10,866 bases of DNA. It comes from Candidatus Hermodarchaeota archaeon (GTDB taxonomy: Archaea; Asgardarchaeota; Hermodarchaeia; Hermodarchaeales; Hermodarchaeaceae). Below the pieces are notes generated by a model that was not told the origin of the DNA, made no database searches, and saw only the letters and a program-made list of their open reading frames with translations. Shown here in pieces: positions 1 to 5,691 of the stretch; within the stretch, counting starts at the first letter, position 1, and the number at the start of each line of letters is the position of its first letter. The stretch spans positions 1 to 10,866 of the forward strand of contig JAEOTD010000086.1 in assembly GCA_016839995.1 (NCBI GenBank), given 5' to 3'. The translations under genes and the position numbers were made by a program.

Positions 1-101
1 AAAAAAATCTACCAATGGACTGGGACGATGCTCTAAAAAAGAGCAAACTCTCTCAACGCCCCCGTCCCCTCTTCATCGGAGAAAGAAGGTCGAAAGAGTA
101 A
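1..101 (+). CDS. 3' end of an unidentified ORF overlapping the tfb start (5' partial)
   Basis: The frame read from base 3 is open from the window edge to a TAA at 99-101, whose last A is the first base of the tfb ATG (TAATG). About 32 codons are visible; from the internal ATG at 15 there are 28 residues, beginning MDWDDALKKSKLSQ and ending RPLFIGERRSKE. The tail is hydrophilic and rich in Lys/Arg, with no recognisable domain. A one-base stop/start overlap is typical of co-transcribed archaeal genes, which is the main reason for calling it coding. In many archaea the H/ACA snoRNP gene gar1 lies directly upstream of tfb, so a Gar1 tail is one possibility, but the visible residues do not establish it. 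It could also be a chance frame over the tfb 5' UTR. Confidence 0.5.
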   Translation, partial: KNLPMDWDDALKKSKLSQRPRPLFIGERRSKE

Positions 102-1069
102 TGGTTGAAGAAGCGCCTTTTGTAGAAGAAAAATTACGGGTTAGTCCGCCTGAGACGTCTCAACAAACCACTCGTTGTCCAGACTGCAGTGGTCAAGAAG
201 TCATCCGCGATACAACTCGCGGTGAAATCATATGTCGAAATTGCGGACTTGTGCTTGACGCCCATATGGTTGATCAAGGACCCGAATGGCGGGCTTTCAC
301 CTCGGAGGAACGCGATAAGCGAAGTCGAGTGGGAAGTCCGATGACTTATACTGTGCACGATAAAGGTCTTAGTACCATGATTGACTGGCGTAATCGTGAC
401 GCCTACGGAAAGAAATTGGCACCCAGCCGTAGAGCGCAGATTTACCGACTTCGAAAATGGCAAATCCGCACTCGAGTACATTCCAGCATAGATCGAAATT
501 TGGCCTATGCCATGAGTGAATTAGATCGGTTAACCAGCCAACTAGGTGTACCACGTCCAGTCAAAGAAGCAGCCGCTATCCTTTACCGTCGCGCAATTGA
601 ACACCACCTAATTCGGGGTCGAAGTATTGAAGCAATGATTGCTTCCTGCGTATACGCAGCCTGTCGCCTCCGTCAGGTTCCACGAACCCTTGATGAAATT
701 GCTCATCACAGTCGAATCAGCCGCAAGGAACTGGGACGATGTTATCGGCTCCTCCTACGCGAACTCGAGGTTCGCATTCCAATCGCATCACCAACCGATT
801 TTATCCCACGCTTTGCTCAAGCATTAGAGCTCAGTGGAGATGTCCAACACACTGCCGCCGAAATCGTAGATAAAGCCCGTTCCAAAGGTATCACAGCCGG
901 CAAAGATCCTACGGGGCTTGCTGCGGCTAGCCTATACATCGCCTCAATCCAAGAAGGCGAACGACGTACACAACGCGAAATTGCCGAAATAAGCCGAGTT
1001 ACAGAAGTGACTGTACGAAATCGCTACAAAGAACTCGTCCGTGAACTTGGTCTCAAAGTTGAGGTCTGA
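101..1069 (+). CDS. tfb: Transcription initiation factor IIB (TFB)
   Basis: TFB binds the TBP-TATA complex, contacts the BRE upstream of the TATA box and recruits RNA polymerase. The 322 residues have the full TFIIB architecture. An N-terminal zinc ribbon uses C26-x2-C29 and C45-x2-C48. A B-reader/linker region follows (about 55-115), containing the conserved GPEWRAF segment (60-66). Two cyclin-like repeats come next (about 125-215 and 225-315), the second holding GKDPTGLAAASLYIAS and a C-terminal helix-turn-helix (TQREIAEISRVTEVTVRNRY) that reads the BRE. Length is normal for the family (about 300-330). The ATG at 101 overlaps the upstream stop, with a GAAGGT Shine-Dalgarno-like run at 85-90. 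A hairpin terminator begins over the stop codon. Asgard and other archaea often carry several TFBs; whether this is the main copy cannot be told here. Confidence 0.97.
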   Translation: MVEEAPFVEEKLRVSPPETSQQTTRCPDCSGQEVIRDTTRGEIICRNCGLVLDAHMVDQGPEWRAFTSEERDKRSRVGSPMTYTVHDKGLSTMIDWRNRDAYGKKLAPSRRAQIYRLRKWQIRTRVHSSIDRNLAYAMSELDRLTSQLGVPRPVKEAAAILYRRAIEHHLIRGRSIEAMIASCVYAACRLRQVPRTLDEIAHHSRISRKELGRCYRLLLRELEVRIPIASPTDFIPRFAQALELSGDVQHTAAEIVDKARSKGITAGKDPTGLAAASLYIASIQEGERRTQREIAEISRVTEVTVRNRYKELVRELGLKVEV

Positions 1070-1101
1070 GCCACTAGCTCAGATCCGGCTTTTCTCTTTT
1101 T
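1063..1101 (+). terminator. Hairpin plus T-tract terminator of tfb
   Basis: TCTGAGC (1065-1071), loop CACTA and GCTCAGA (1077-1083) form a perfect 7-bp stem, extendable by a G-T and a G-C pair to 1063/1085. A T-rich tract (1090-1101, interrupted by two C) follows six bases after the minimal stem. The left arm contains the tfb stop codon TGA (1067-1069). Archaeal termination depends mainly on the T tract; the stem may stabilise the 3' end. Confidence 0.6.
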
Positions 1102-1144
1102 CACCTGGATTGTTGACGCAGTAGTCTTACCAAACCACTAGATT

Positions 1145-1193
1145 GAGAAGGATTCTAAAATATAGTCTTAAATTACATTGAAAATCTTAGTGA
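1145..1193 (+). promoter_or_regulatory. Putative promoter and weak RBS of the alkD-like gene
   Basis: A TATA-like AAAATATAG (1157-1165) is preceded by a purine-rich GAGAAGGA (1145-1152) that could serve as BRE. A start of transcription about 25 bp downstream (near 1187) would leave a leader of only 10-15 nt. A weak AGTGAA (1189-1194) is the only Shine-Dalgarno-like match before the ATG at 1200. Confidence 0.4.
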
Positions 1194-1199
1194 ACAATT

Positions 1200-1877
1200 A
1201 TGGATGCTGCTCAATCAATTATTGACGAACTTAAAGAACATCACAATCCAAAACGCGCTAGCCAAGTTCGTAAATATATGAAAACTTCCAATTTGGAGTT
1301 CTTAGGCGTTCCCCTCTCGACAATCCGCACTATTGCAAAGAAACATGCAAAGACCGTTGAGACAATGGATTATATTACAGTTTTAGTAGAACTTTGGAAG
1401 CCCCGGGTCTTTGATGTTCGACGGGCTGCAGCTGAGGTGTTACTCCAGTTTCAGAAACGGGGTATGCAGGAATCCCATATTATCTCCCTAATTGATACAT
1501 GGATTAATGATATTGACACTTGGGCCCTTACTGATCCTTTAGCTTGGGTTGTTGGCAAACAGTTGATTGTGAATCCAAAGTTCCGCCTAACCTTGGAGAA
1601 ATGGGGGACCGATGACAATTTCTGGCGACGACGAATGGCTATTGTGCCTTATCTGGAATTATGTATGCGAGGACAATATCGCGAAGAATACGGGTCTTGG
1701 ATACTAACAGCTCTAACTCCACATATTGGTGACTCAGAATTTTTTGTAGCGAAGGCGGTTGGTTGGGTGCTTCGCCAATTGAGTTCACATGAGCCCGAGT
1801 CTGTAAGAGAGTTTATTCACAAACATCAAGCAAAAATGAATCGAGTAGCCTATCGGGAGGGGAGCCGAAAACTCTGA
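1200..1877 (+). CDS. AlkD-family DNA alkylation repeat glycosylase
   Basis: This is a HEAT-like repeat protein of the DNA_alkylation (AlkC/AlkD) family. These enzymes remove cationic N3- and N7-alkylpurines from DNA by base excision without flipping the base out. The 225 residues match AlkD length (about 220-240) and keep the residues expected from Bacillus cereus AlkD (W109, D113, R148, W187). W108 and D112 sit in DTWALTDP, an Arg cluster R143-R145 in NFWRRRMAIV, and W189 in KAVGWVLRQ. The N-terminal RKYMKTSNLEFLGVPLSTIR resembles the usual first repeat. The start is the first ATG, with a TATA-like box about 40 bp upstream. It appears to be a single-gene unit between tfb and the acyl-CoA synthetase. 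Function as a repair glycosylase is inferred from the conserved residues. Confidence 0.9.
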   Translation: MDAAQSIIDELKEHHNPKRASQVRKYMKTSNLEFLGVPLSTIRTIAKKHAKTVETMDYITVLVELWKPRVFDVRRAAAEVLLQFQKRGMQESHIISLIDTWINDIDTWALTDPLAWVVGKQLIVNPKFRLTLEKWGTDDNFWRRRMAIVPYLELCMRGQYREEYGSWILTALTPHIGDSEFFVAKAVGWVLRQLSSHEPESVREFIHKHQAKMNRVAYREGSRKL

Positions 1878-1890
1878 AAAGTACAACATA

Positions 1891-1911
1891 TCGATTTTTG
1901 TCGACTTTTTT
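1891..1911 (+). terminator. T-tract terminator after the alkD-like gene
   Basis: A 4-bp TCGA/TCGA stem (1891-1894 and 1901-1904) enclosing five T is followed by six T (1906-1911), starting 14 bp past the stop codon. Two closely spaced T runs are typical of archaeal intrinsic termination; the stem is too short to count as strong evidence. Confidence 0.45.
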
Positions 1912-1935
1912 CACTCTGCCAAAAGGTAATTCAAT

Positions 1936-1980
1936 AAGAACTTTACAATAACGGATACTCATCCATTACCAACTACTAAA
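1936..1980 (+). promoter_or_regulatory. Putative promoter of the acyl-CoA synthetase gene, likely near-leaderless
   Basis: TTTACAATA (1942-1950) is a TATA-like element with an A/G-rich AAGAA (1936-1940) just upstream as a possible BRE. Transcription starting about 25 bp downstream would begin near 1972, less than ten bases before the ATG at 1981. No Shine-Dalgarno sequence is present in 1951-1980, consistent with a leaderless or very short-leader mRNA. Confidence 0.4.
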
Positions 1981-3762
1981 ATGGAGCAAAAAAACATGAA
2001 AGAAATGCTCTGGCACAAGCATAACTGGCCTGAAAACGTACGAAAAACCCTAGACTATCCAAATGAACCCCTCTTCGCAATTCTTGACAATGCCGCCAAA
2101 AAAAGCGGAGAGAAAACCTATACCATCTTCCATACTGAACGAACCTACAACAACGTCCTTGAAAGCGCTAACCGCATCGCCAATTACCTTCGAAGCAGCG
2201 GCATAAAAAAGGGCGACCGAGTAGCACTCTTTCTACCTAATCTACCACACTACCCGCCAATCTTCTTTGGTATCTTAAAGGCTGGAGCCGTTGTAGTAAC
2301 TTGTAATCCACGTTACAAGGCACCTGAATTGAAACATCAGCTAGAAGATTCAGGGGCAAAAATGGTCTTCTGTGTTGACCATCCCGAAATGACTCCAACC
2401 TGCTATGAAGCTGTCAAAGGAACTAAAGTCAGTCAAGTCATCATCTGTGGCGTCAAGCCATGGCTTCCCAAGTTCAAAGCTCTCATTGGCGGACTTTTTG
2501 GGAAAATCCCCAAAAGTCCCTACTACGAGGAAGGAATTACCATTCGCTACGAAGAAATCATGGCAAACTATGCGCCAGACCCACCAAAGGTTAAAATCAA
2601 ACCCAAGGAAGATCTTGCTTTAATTTTGTACACTGGTGGAACAACTGGCGTTCCTAAAGGTGCCATGCTAACGCATCATAACCTGTTTGCTAATGTTCTT
2701 CAGTATAATGAATGGATTTGGCTTGAACCTGATGAAGGTGGTCCAGCAGCTCCTGTTGATGTCGGGAATGAAGTGTACATTGGCGCACTTCCTTGGTATC
2801 ACAGCTATGGACTGACGTTGACAATGATTGCATCGGCATACCAACAAAGCAAACTCATTTGTATCCCTGATCCCCGAGCCGGAAAACCACCGCTTTCGGA
2901 TCTCCTTGCTGCACTTCAAGACTACAAAGTAACTTTTCTCCACTCTGTGCCCGCCATGTACGCCGGTATTGCCTATCATCCCAATGTAGCAAAGTATGAC
3001 CTTAGCAGCCTGAAAGCCTGTGCGTCAGGAGCAGCACCTCTACCTCCTGCCACGGCGAAAACCTTTGAAGGAGTCTCCGGCGCAACCGTCTTTGAAGGTT
3101 ATGGTCTAACAGAAACCTCTCCACTCGCATCTGCGGATCCTAGCAATAAACGCCAACGAAAATTCGGCGCCGTTGGATTCCCGATGCCTGACACAATCAT
3201 CAAAATCTTCGACATTGATACCGGCAAGAAAGAGCTAAAGACAGGAGAAGATGGGGAAGTGGCAATTCATGGACCACAAGTCATGAAAGGTTACTGGCAG
3301 AAAGAAAAAGAAACCGCTGAAGCCATAAGAACCATTGGTGGCAAGCGCTACTTCTTTTCCGGTGACATTGGACACTTCGACAAAGAGGGCTACCTCGTCA
3401 TCACCGACCGCAAGAAAGACATGATTAACGTCAGTGGACTAAAGGCTTGGCCGGCAGAAATTGAGGAACTCCTAACAGAACATCCCAAAATCCAATTGGC
3501 GGCCGTGATTGGGATGCCTCGTGAGGATGACCCCAGTAACGAAACCGTCAAGGCATATGTTGTTCTTGCACCCGGTCAAACTGCGACTGAAGAGGAAATC
3601 ATCAAGTGGTCGAAAGATAAGATGGCTGGTTATAAACGACCCACATCTGTAGAGTTCCGTGATTCACTACCGCAAAGCGCGGTTGGAAAGGTTCTCCGTC
3701 GAATTCTACGTGATGAAGAACTAGCCAAAAGAGGCAAAAAATGGGAACCCTCTGTCGGTTGA
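1981..3762 (+). CDS. fadD: Long-chain acyl-CoA synthetase (AMP-forming)
   Basis: An ANL-superfamily adenylating enzyme that activates a carboxylic acid, most likely a long-chain fatty acid, to its acyl-CoA through an acyl-AMP. The 593 residues contain the P-loop YTGGTTGVPKG (217-227), the aromatic/His motif LPWYHSYG (270-277), the adenine-binding GYGLTETSP (373-381), the ribose-binding Asp461 in FSGDIG, the hinge region DRKKDMINVSG (476-486) and the catalytic Lys570 in SAVGKVLRR. It also has the FadD-like insertion around 150-200. No transmembrane segment or targeting signal is evident. The ATG at 1981 is chosen, but M6 (1996) is possible because neither has a Shine-Dalgarno. Substrate chain length is not visible in the sequence. 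It stands alone on its strand, converging with the Fe-S protein gene. Confidence 0.95.
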   Translation: MEQKNMKEMLWHKHNWPENVRKTLDYPNEPLFAILDNAAKKSGEKTYTIFHTERTYNNVLESANRIANYLRSSGIKKGDRVALFLPNLPHYPPIFFGILKAGAVVVTCNPRYKAPELKHQLEDSGAKMVFCVDHPEMTPTCYEAVKGTKVSQVIICGVKPWLPKFKALIGGLFGKIPKSPYYEEGITIRYEEIMANYAPDPPKVKIKPKEDLALILYTGGTTGVPKGAMLTHHNLFANVLQYNEWIWLEPDEGGPAAPVDVGNEVYIGALPWYHSYGLTLTMIASAYQQSKLICIPDPRAGKPPLSDLLAALQDYKVTFLHSVPAMYAGIAYHPNVAKYDLSSLKACASGAAPLPPATAKTFEGVSGATVFEGYGLTETSPLASADPSNKRQRKFGAVGFPMPDTIIKIFDIDTGKKELKTGEDGEVAIHGPQVMKGYWQKEKETAEAIRTIGGKRYFFSGDIGHFDKEGYLVITDRKKDMINVSGLKAWPAEIEELLTEHPKIQLAAVIGMPREDDPSNETVKAYVVLAPGQTATEEEIIKWSKDKMAGYKRPTSVEFRDSLPQSAVGKVLRRILRDEELAKRGKKWEPSVG

Positions 3763-3767
3763 TATTC

Positions 3768-3795
3768 GAGGGCTTCCCTCTCTCTTTTATTTTAC
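3768..3795 (+). terminator. Terminator of the acyl-CoA synthetase gene
   Basis: GAGGG (3768-3772) and CCCTC (3776-3780) form a tight 5-bp hairpin with a 3-nt loop, six bases after the stop. A pyrimidine/T-rich run (3781-3793, TCTCTTTTATTTT) follows. Confidence 0.6.
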
Positions 3796-3810
3796 AGGAT
3801 TTAGGGCGAA

Positions 3811-3835
3811 TTGCACCCCAAATTATGGGTAGCAA
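3811..3835. other. Imperfect hairpin in the convergent intergenic region
   Basis: TTGCACCC (3811-3818) pairs with GGGT (3827-3830) and GCAA (3832-3835), giving an 8-bp stem with one bulged A (3831) and an 8-nt loop. It lies between two convergent genes, downstream of the Fe-S protein stop on the minus strand, and may protect or terminate that transcript. No T tract flanks it on either strand, so the role is uncertain. Confidence 0.3.
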
Positions 3836-3858
3836 GTTAACTATAGAGAATTTCCACT

Positions 3859-4944
3859 TCAGGAACCAGCAGCCCTACGCTGAAGTCGTTTTTCACCGAT
3901 TTCACGGTAAAGTTCAAAGGCATTCGCAGGAGGAACACTAACTTCAGGTTCTTCTTTTCTTTTCAAAGCTAAAGCCTCTGAAGGACAGGTAGTGACACAT
4001 AATCCACAACCAATGCAATAATCCAAGTCAATTGTTGCAATGCCCCCTTCCATAGTAATAGCATCCATTTGACATCGATCAAGGCAGGTTTCACAACCTG
4101 TACAACTGTCTGCATCAACCTCAGCAAAATAGTTACTTGCAACGATAGAACTAGGCTTGGGTATTTTCTTCAAACTACTCAGAATCTCACAACAACAACC
4201 GCAGCAATTACAAATAACGAAACCCTTTTGATCATTACTGGGGCTACAGACAAGCCCTACATCGTGAGCCTGATTAAGAATTTTTAGTGCTTCATCAGTA
4301 GTAATTTCACGACCATATCCGTTTTCAATGTAATAGTAGGCGCCGGTAGAGAAAATCATACATACCTCGTCAGGTTTGTCACATTCTTCGCCAAGAGCCC
4401 GTTTTTCAATACGACAAACGCAAGGTGCAATGGCGATTTTGCTCTGTTTCTTTACGATTTCGCGGGCATCTTCATAGGGCAAAACTCCCATTGTGGGGGA
4501 CAAGCTAGCGTGCACAGGGATGACTCTGAGTTGGGGTGGGTCGGCGGATGCAACAAGCTCATCTCGAAGAGCTTCATCCAAATATTGCTCAAAATCCTCA
4601 GCCAACTCTTTTGTCATGTTCTTGACTTGATGTTCATAAATTCCAATGGCAAACCATTCAGCACGATATTGGGTAATTCCTCCTTTGTGGGATCGAAAAA
4701 TAAGTCCTTTCTGAGCTAAGCGCTCTAATAGAGGTGTAATCTCCTCAGCTTCCCGATTGGCTCGTTGAGCAATTTGGTCAACAGTTTCGGGAATATAGGT
4801 GAGCTGGGTGGCCATTTCAGCCTCTTCTTCGGTGAAAAGTCGTTTTAGAATACGAATTTCTACTCCTGATTCAGTTTTTGGATAGCCAACTGGTAGATTG
4901 TCCAGATGTTCTCGCAAGCGTTCATACACAGTGTCACTACTCAT
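3859..4944 (-). CDS. Winged-helix / dicluster 4Fe-4S ferredoxin protein
   Basis: A 361-residue soluble iron-sulfur protein, presumably an electron carrier or redox sensor. The N-terminal 35-100 region reads as a winged helix (TVDQIAQRANREAEEITPLLERLAQKGLI). A middle domain has a first cysteine set (C175-x-C177, C188, C195) and a dense cluster in ICNCCGCCCE (C245, C247, C248, C250-C252). The C-terminal 2[4Fe-4S] ferredoxin has two classical motifs, C281-x2-C284-x2-C287-x3-C291 and C310-x2-C313-x2-C316-x3-C320. The frame stays open upstream to 5040, but the ATG at 4944 is preferred: it has GGTGA five bases upstream, and the longer version would overlap the neighbouring gene. It is third in line behind the glpD-like gene and the membrane protein. 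I know similar HTH-ferredoxin proteins from anaerobes but no assigned reaction. Confidence 0.85.
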   Translation of the reverse strand: MSSDTVYERLREHLDNLPVGYPKTESGVEIRILKRLFTEEEAEMATQLTYIPETVDQIAQRANREAEEITPLLERLAQKGLIFRSHKGGITQYRAEWFAIGIYEHQVKNMTKELAEDFEQYLDEALRDELVASADPPQLRVIPVHASLSPTMGVLPYEDAREIVKKQSKIAIAPCVCRIEKRALGEECDKPDEVCMIFSTGAYYYIENGYGREITTDEALKILNQAHDVGLVCSPSNDQKGFVICNCCGCCCEILSSLKKIPKPSSIVASNYFAEVDADSCTGCETCLDRCQMDAITMEGGIATIDLDYCIGCGLCVTTCPSEALALKRKEEPEVSVPPANAFELYREIGEKRLQRRAAGS

Positions 4945-4949
4945 GGTTG

Positions 4950-4954
4950 TCACC
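4950..4954 (-). promoter_or_regulatory. Ribosome binding site deciding the Fe-S protein start
   Basis: On the minus strand GGTGA (4954 to 4950) lies five bases before ATG 4944, matching the archaeal anti-Shine-Dalgarno core. It argues for this start over the in-frame upstream codon near 5040. Confidence 0.55.
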
Positions 4955-5023
4955 AAGCTCTGCCTAAATGCCCGATTATTCCTTGAATATCTTATGTTCC
5001 CGCCAAAAAACAGGAGCCCCGAA

Positions 5024-5611
5024 TCACAGTTTATGCCCACAGTTAGAACAATGCTTTGAACCCGGTTCGATTACGGATCCACAGCTCTCACAATGATTCA
5101 ATGAGGCTTTTCCGGGTATATATCCCACTTCACGTGAAGGCTGCCTTGTTTGGGGCAAGGTAGCGTGTTTTGCTAGAATCACAGGGAAATGCCATAGGTA
5201 AAGTCCAGCGGCAATGATAGCTCCAAGAAGACCCATAATGATGTCACGGATGCCGTTCCACCAAAAATTGGAATAGATACCGACCCAGGGAAAGAAGATA
5301 GACAGAAACTCTTCAAAGATTTCCCAGGCAAAAGCTGCTGCTAGGGTGTACAAAATCGCTGGTAGGATTACCATGAGGAGTGGAGATGCAACAGGAAGTG
5401 CTTTTTTCCAAGATCGAGAGAGGTTAATGTTTAAGAGAAATGCGCAAATCGCTGCTCCGAAAAAGAAGTGGGGAATCATGTCGAGATAGGAGCCTGCACT
5501 ATATCCACCGGTCAATTGAATCCAAATGTGGGCCACAGAAGCTAAAATAAACAATAGTATTGTGAATAGGATCCATTTCCGGTCTGTACGAAGCCAGGAT
5601 TGTGATACCAT
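5024..5611 (-). CDS. Small integral membrane protein (DUF2238/VanZ-like) with C-terminal zinc ribbon
   Basis: From the ATG at 5611 the protein has 195 residues. There are about four membrane segments (12-33, 44-62, 74-95, 121-140), with a possible re-entrant or extra segment near 98-112. Conserved-looking polar residues lie in or beside the membrane: DMIPHF (44-49), WEIFEE (96-101) and NGIRD (119-123). This resembles the His/Glu/Asp pattern of DUF2238 (YjdF-type) membrane proteins, but the match is by eye only. The tail (174-191) is a short zinc ribbon, C174-x2-C177 and C188-x2-C191, in HCESCGSVIEPGSKHCSNCG. An in-frame TTG at 5650 would add 13 residues but lacks a Shine-Dalgarno, so the ATG is preferred. 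It lies 80 bp from the glpD-like gene and 79 bp from the Fe-S gene. Function unknown. Confidence 0.75.
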   Translation of the reverse strand: MVSQSWLRTDRKWILFTILLFILASVAHIWIQLTGGYSAGSYLDMIPHFFFGAAICAFLLNINLSRSWKKALPVASPLLMVILPAILYTLAAAFAWEIFEEFLSIFFPWVGIYSNFWWNGIRDIIMGLLGAIIAAGLYLWHFPVILAKHATLPQTRQPSREVGYIPGKASLNHCESCGSVIEPGSKHCSNCGHKL

Positions 5612-5625
5612 TGTGGGGTGCCCTT

Positions 5626-5646
5626 GTCTAGGTCGGTGTCCTAGAC
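5626..5646. repeat. Perfect inverted repeat upstream of the membrane-protein gene
   Basis: GTCTAGG (5626-5632) and CCTAGAC (5640-5646) form a 7-bp perfect dyad with a 7-bp spacer, 15 bp upstream of the ATG at 5611 and within the 80-bp gap after the glpD-like stop. No T tract follows on the minus strand, so it is more likely an operator or an mRNA processing/attenuation hairpin than a terminator. Confidence 0.4.
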
Positions 5647-5691
5647 TCAAAAAGTTGTGGGGTTGCGAGGAATGTGTTTTTGGGCATTACG

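Noticed and set aside
29..45. Perfect inverted repeat TGCTCT-AAAAA-AGAGCA with a TATA-like core, 60 bp before tfb, considered as a tfb promoter/operator.
   Set aside because: It lies inside a frame that runs open into tfb with a TAATG overlap, so it is more economically read as coding sequence; BRE and spacing evidence for a promoter is weak.
20..741. The 11-mer CTGGGACGATG occurs at 20-30 and again at 731-741 inside tfb.
   Set aside because: Two copies of an 11-mer in different frames and contexts, with no flanking similarity, are best explained by chance.
3859..5040. Longer version of the Fe-S protein starting at 5040 (32 extra residues).
   Set aside because: It would overlap the membrane-protein gene by 17 bp, its extra residues have no domain character, and the ATG at 4944 has a well-placed GGTGA.
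5626..5646. Inverted repeat considered as the glpD terminator.
   Set aside because: On the minus strand it is followed by AAGGGCACCCC and not by a T tract, so it does not fit archaeal or rho-independent termination.
5612..5650. TTG start at 5650 for the zinc-ribbon membrane protein.
   Set aside because: No Shine-Dalgarno upstream; the added 13 residues are polar and would cover the inverted repeat; the ATG at 5611 starts shortly before the first membrane helix.
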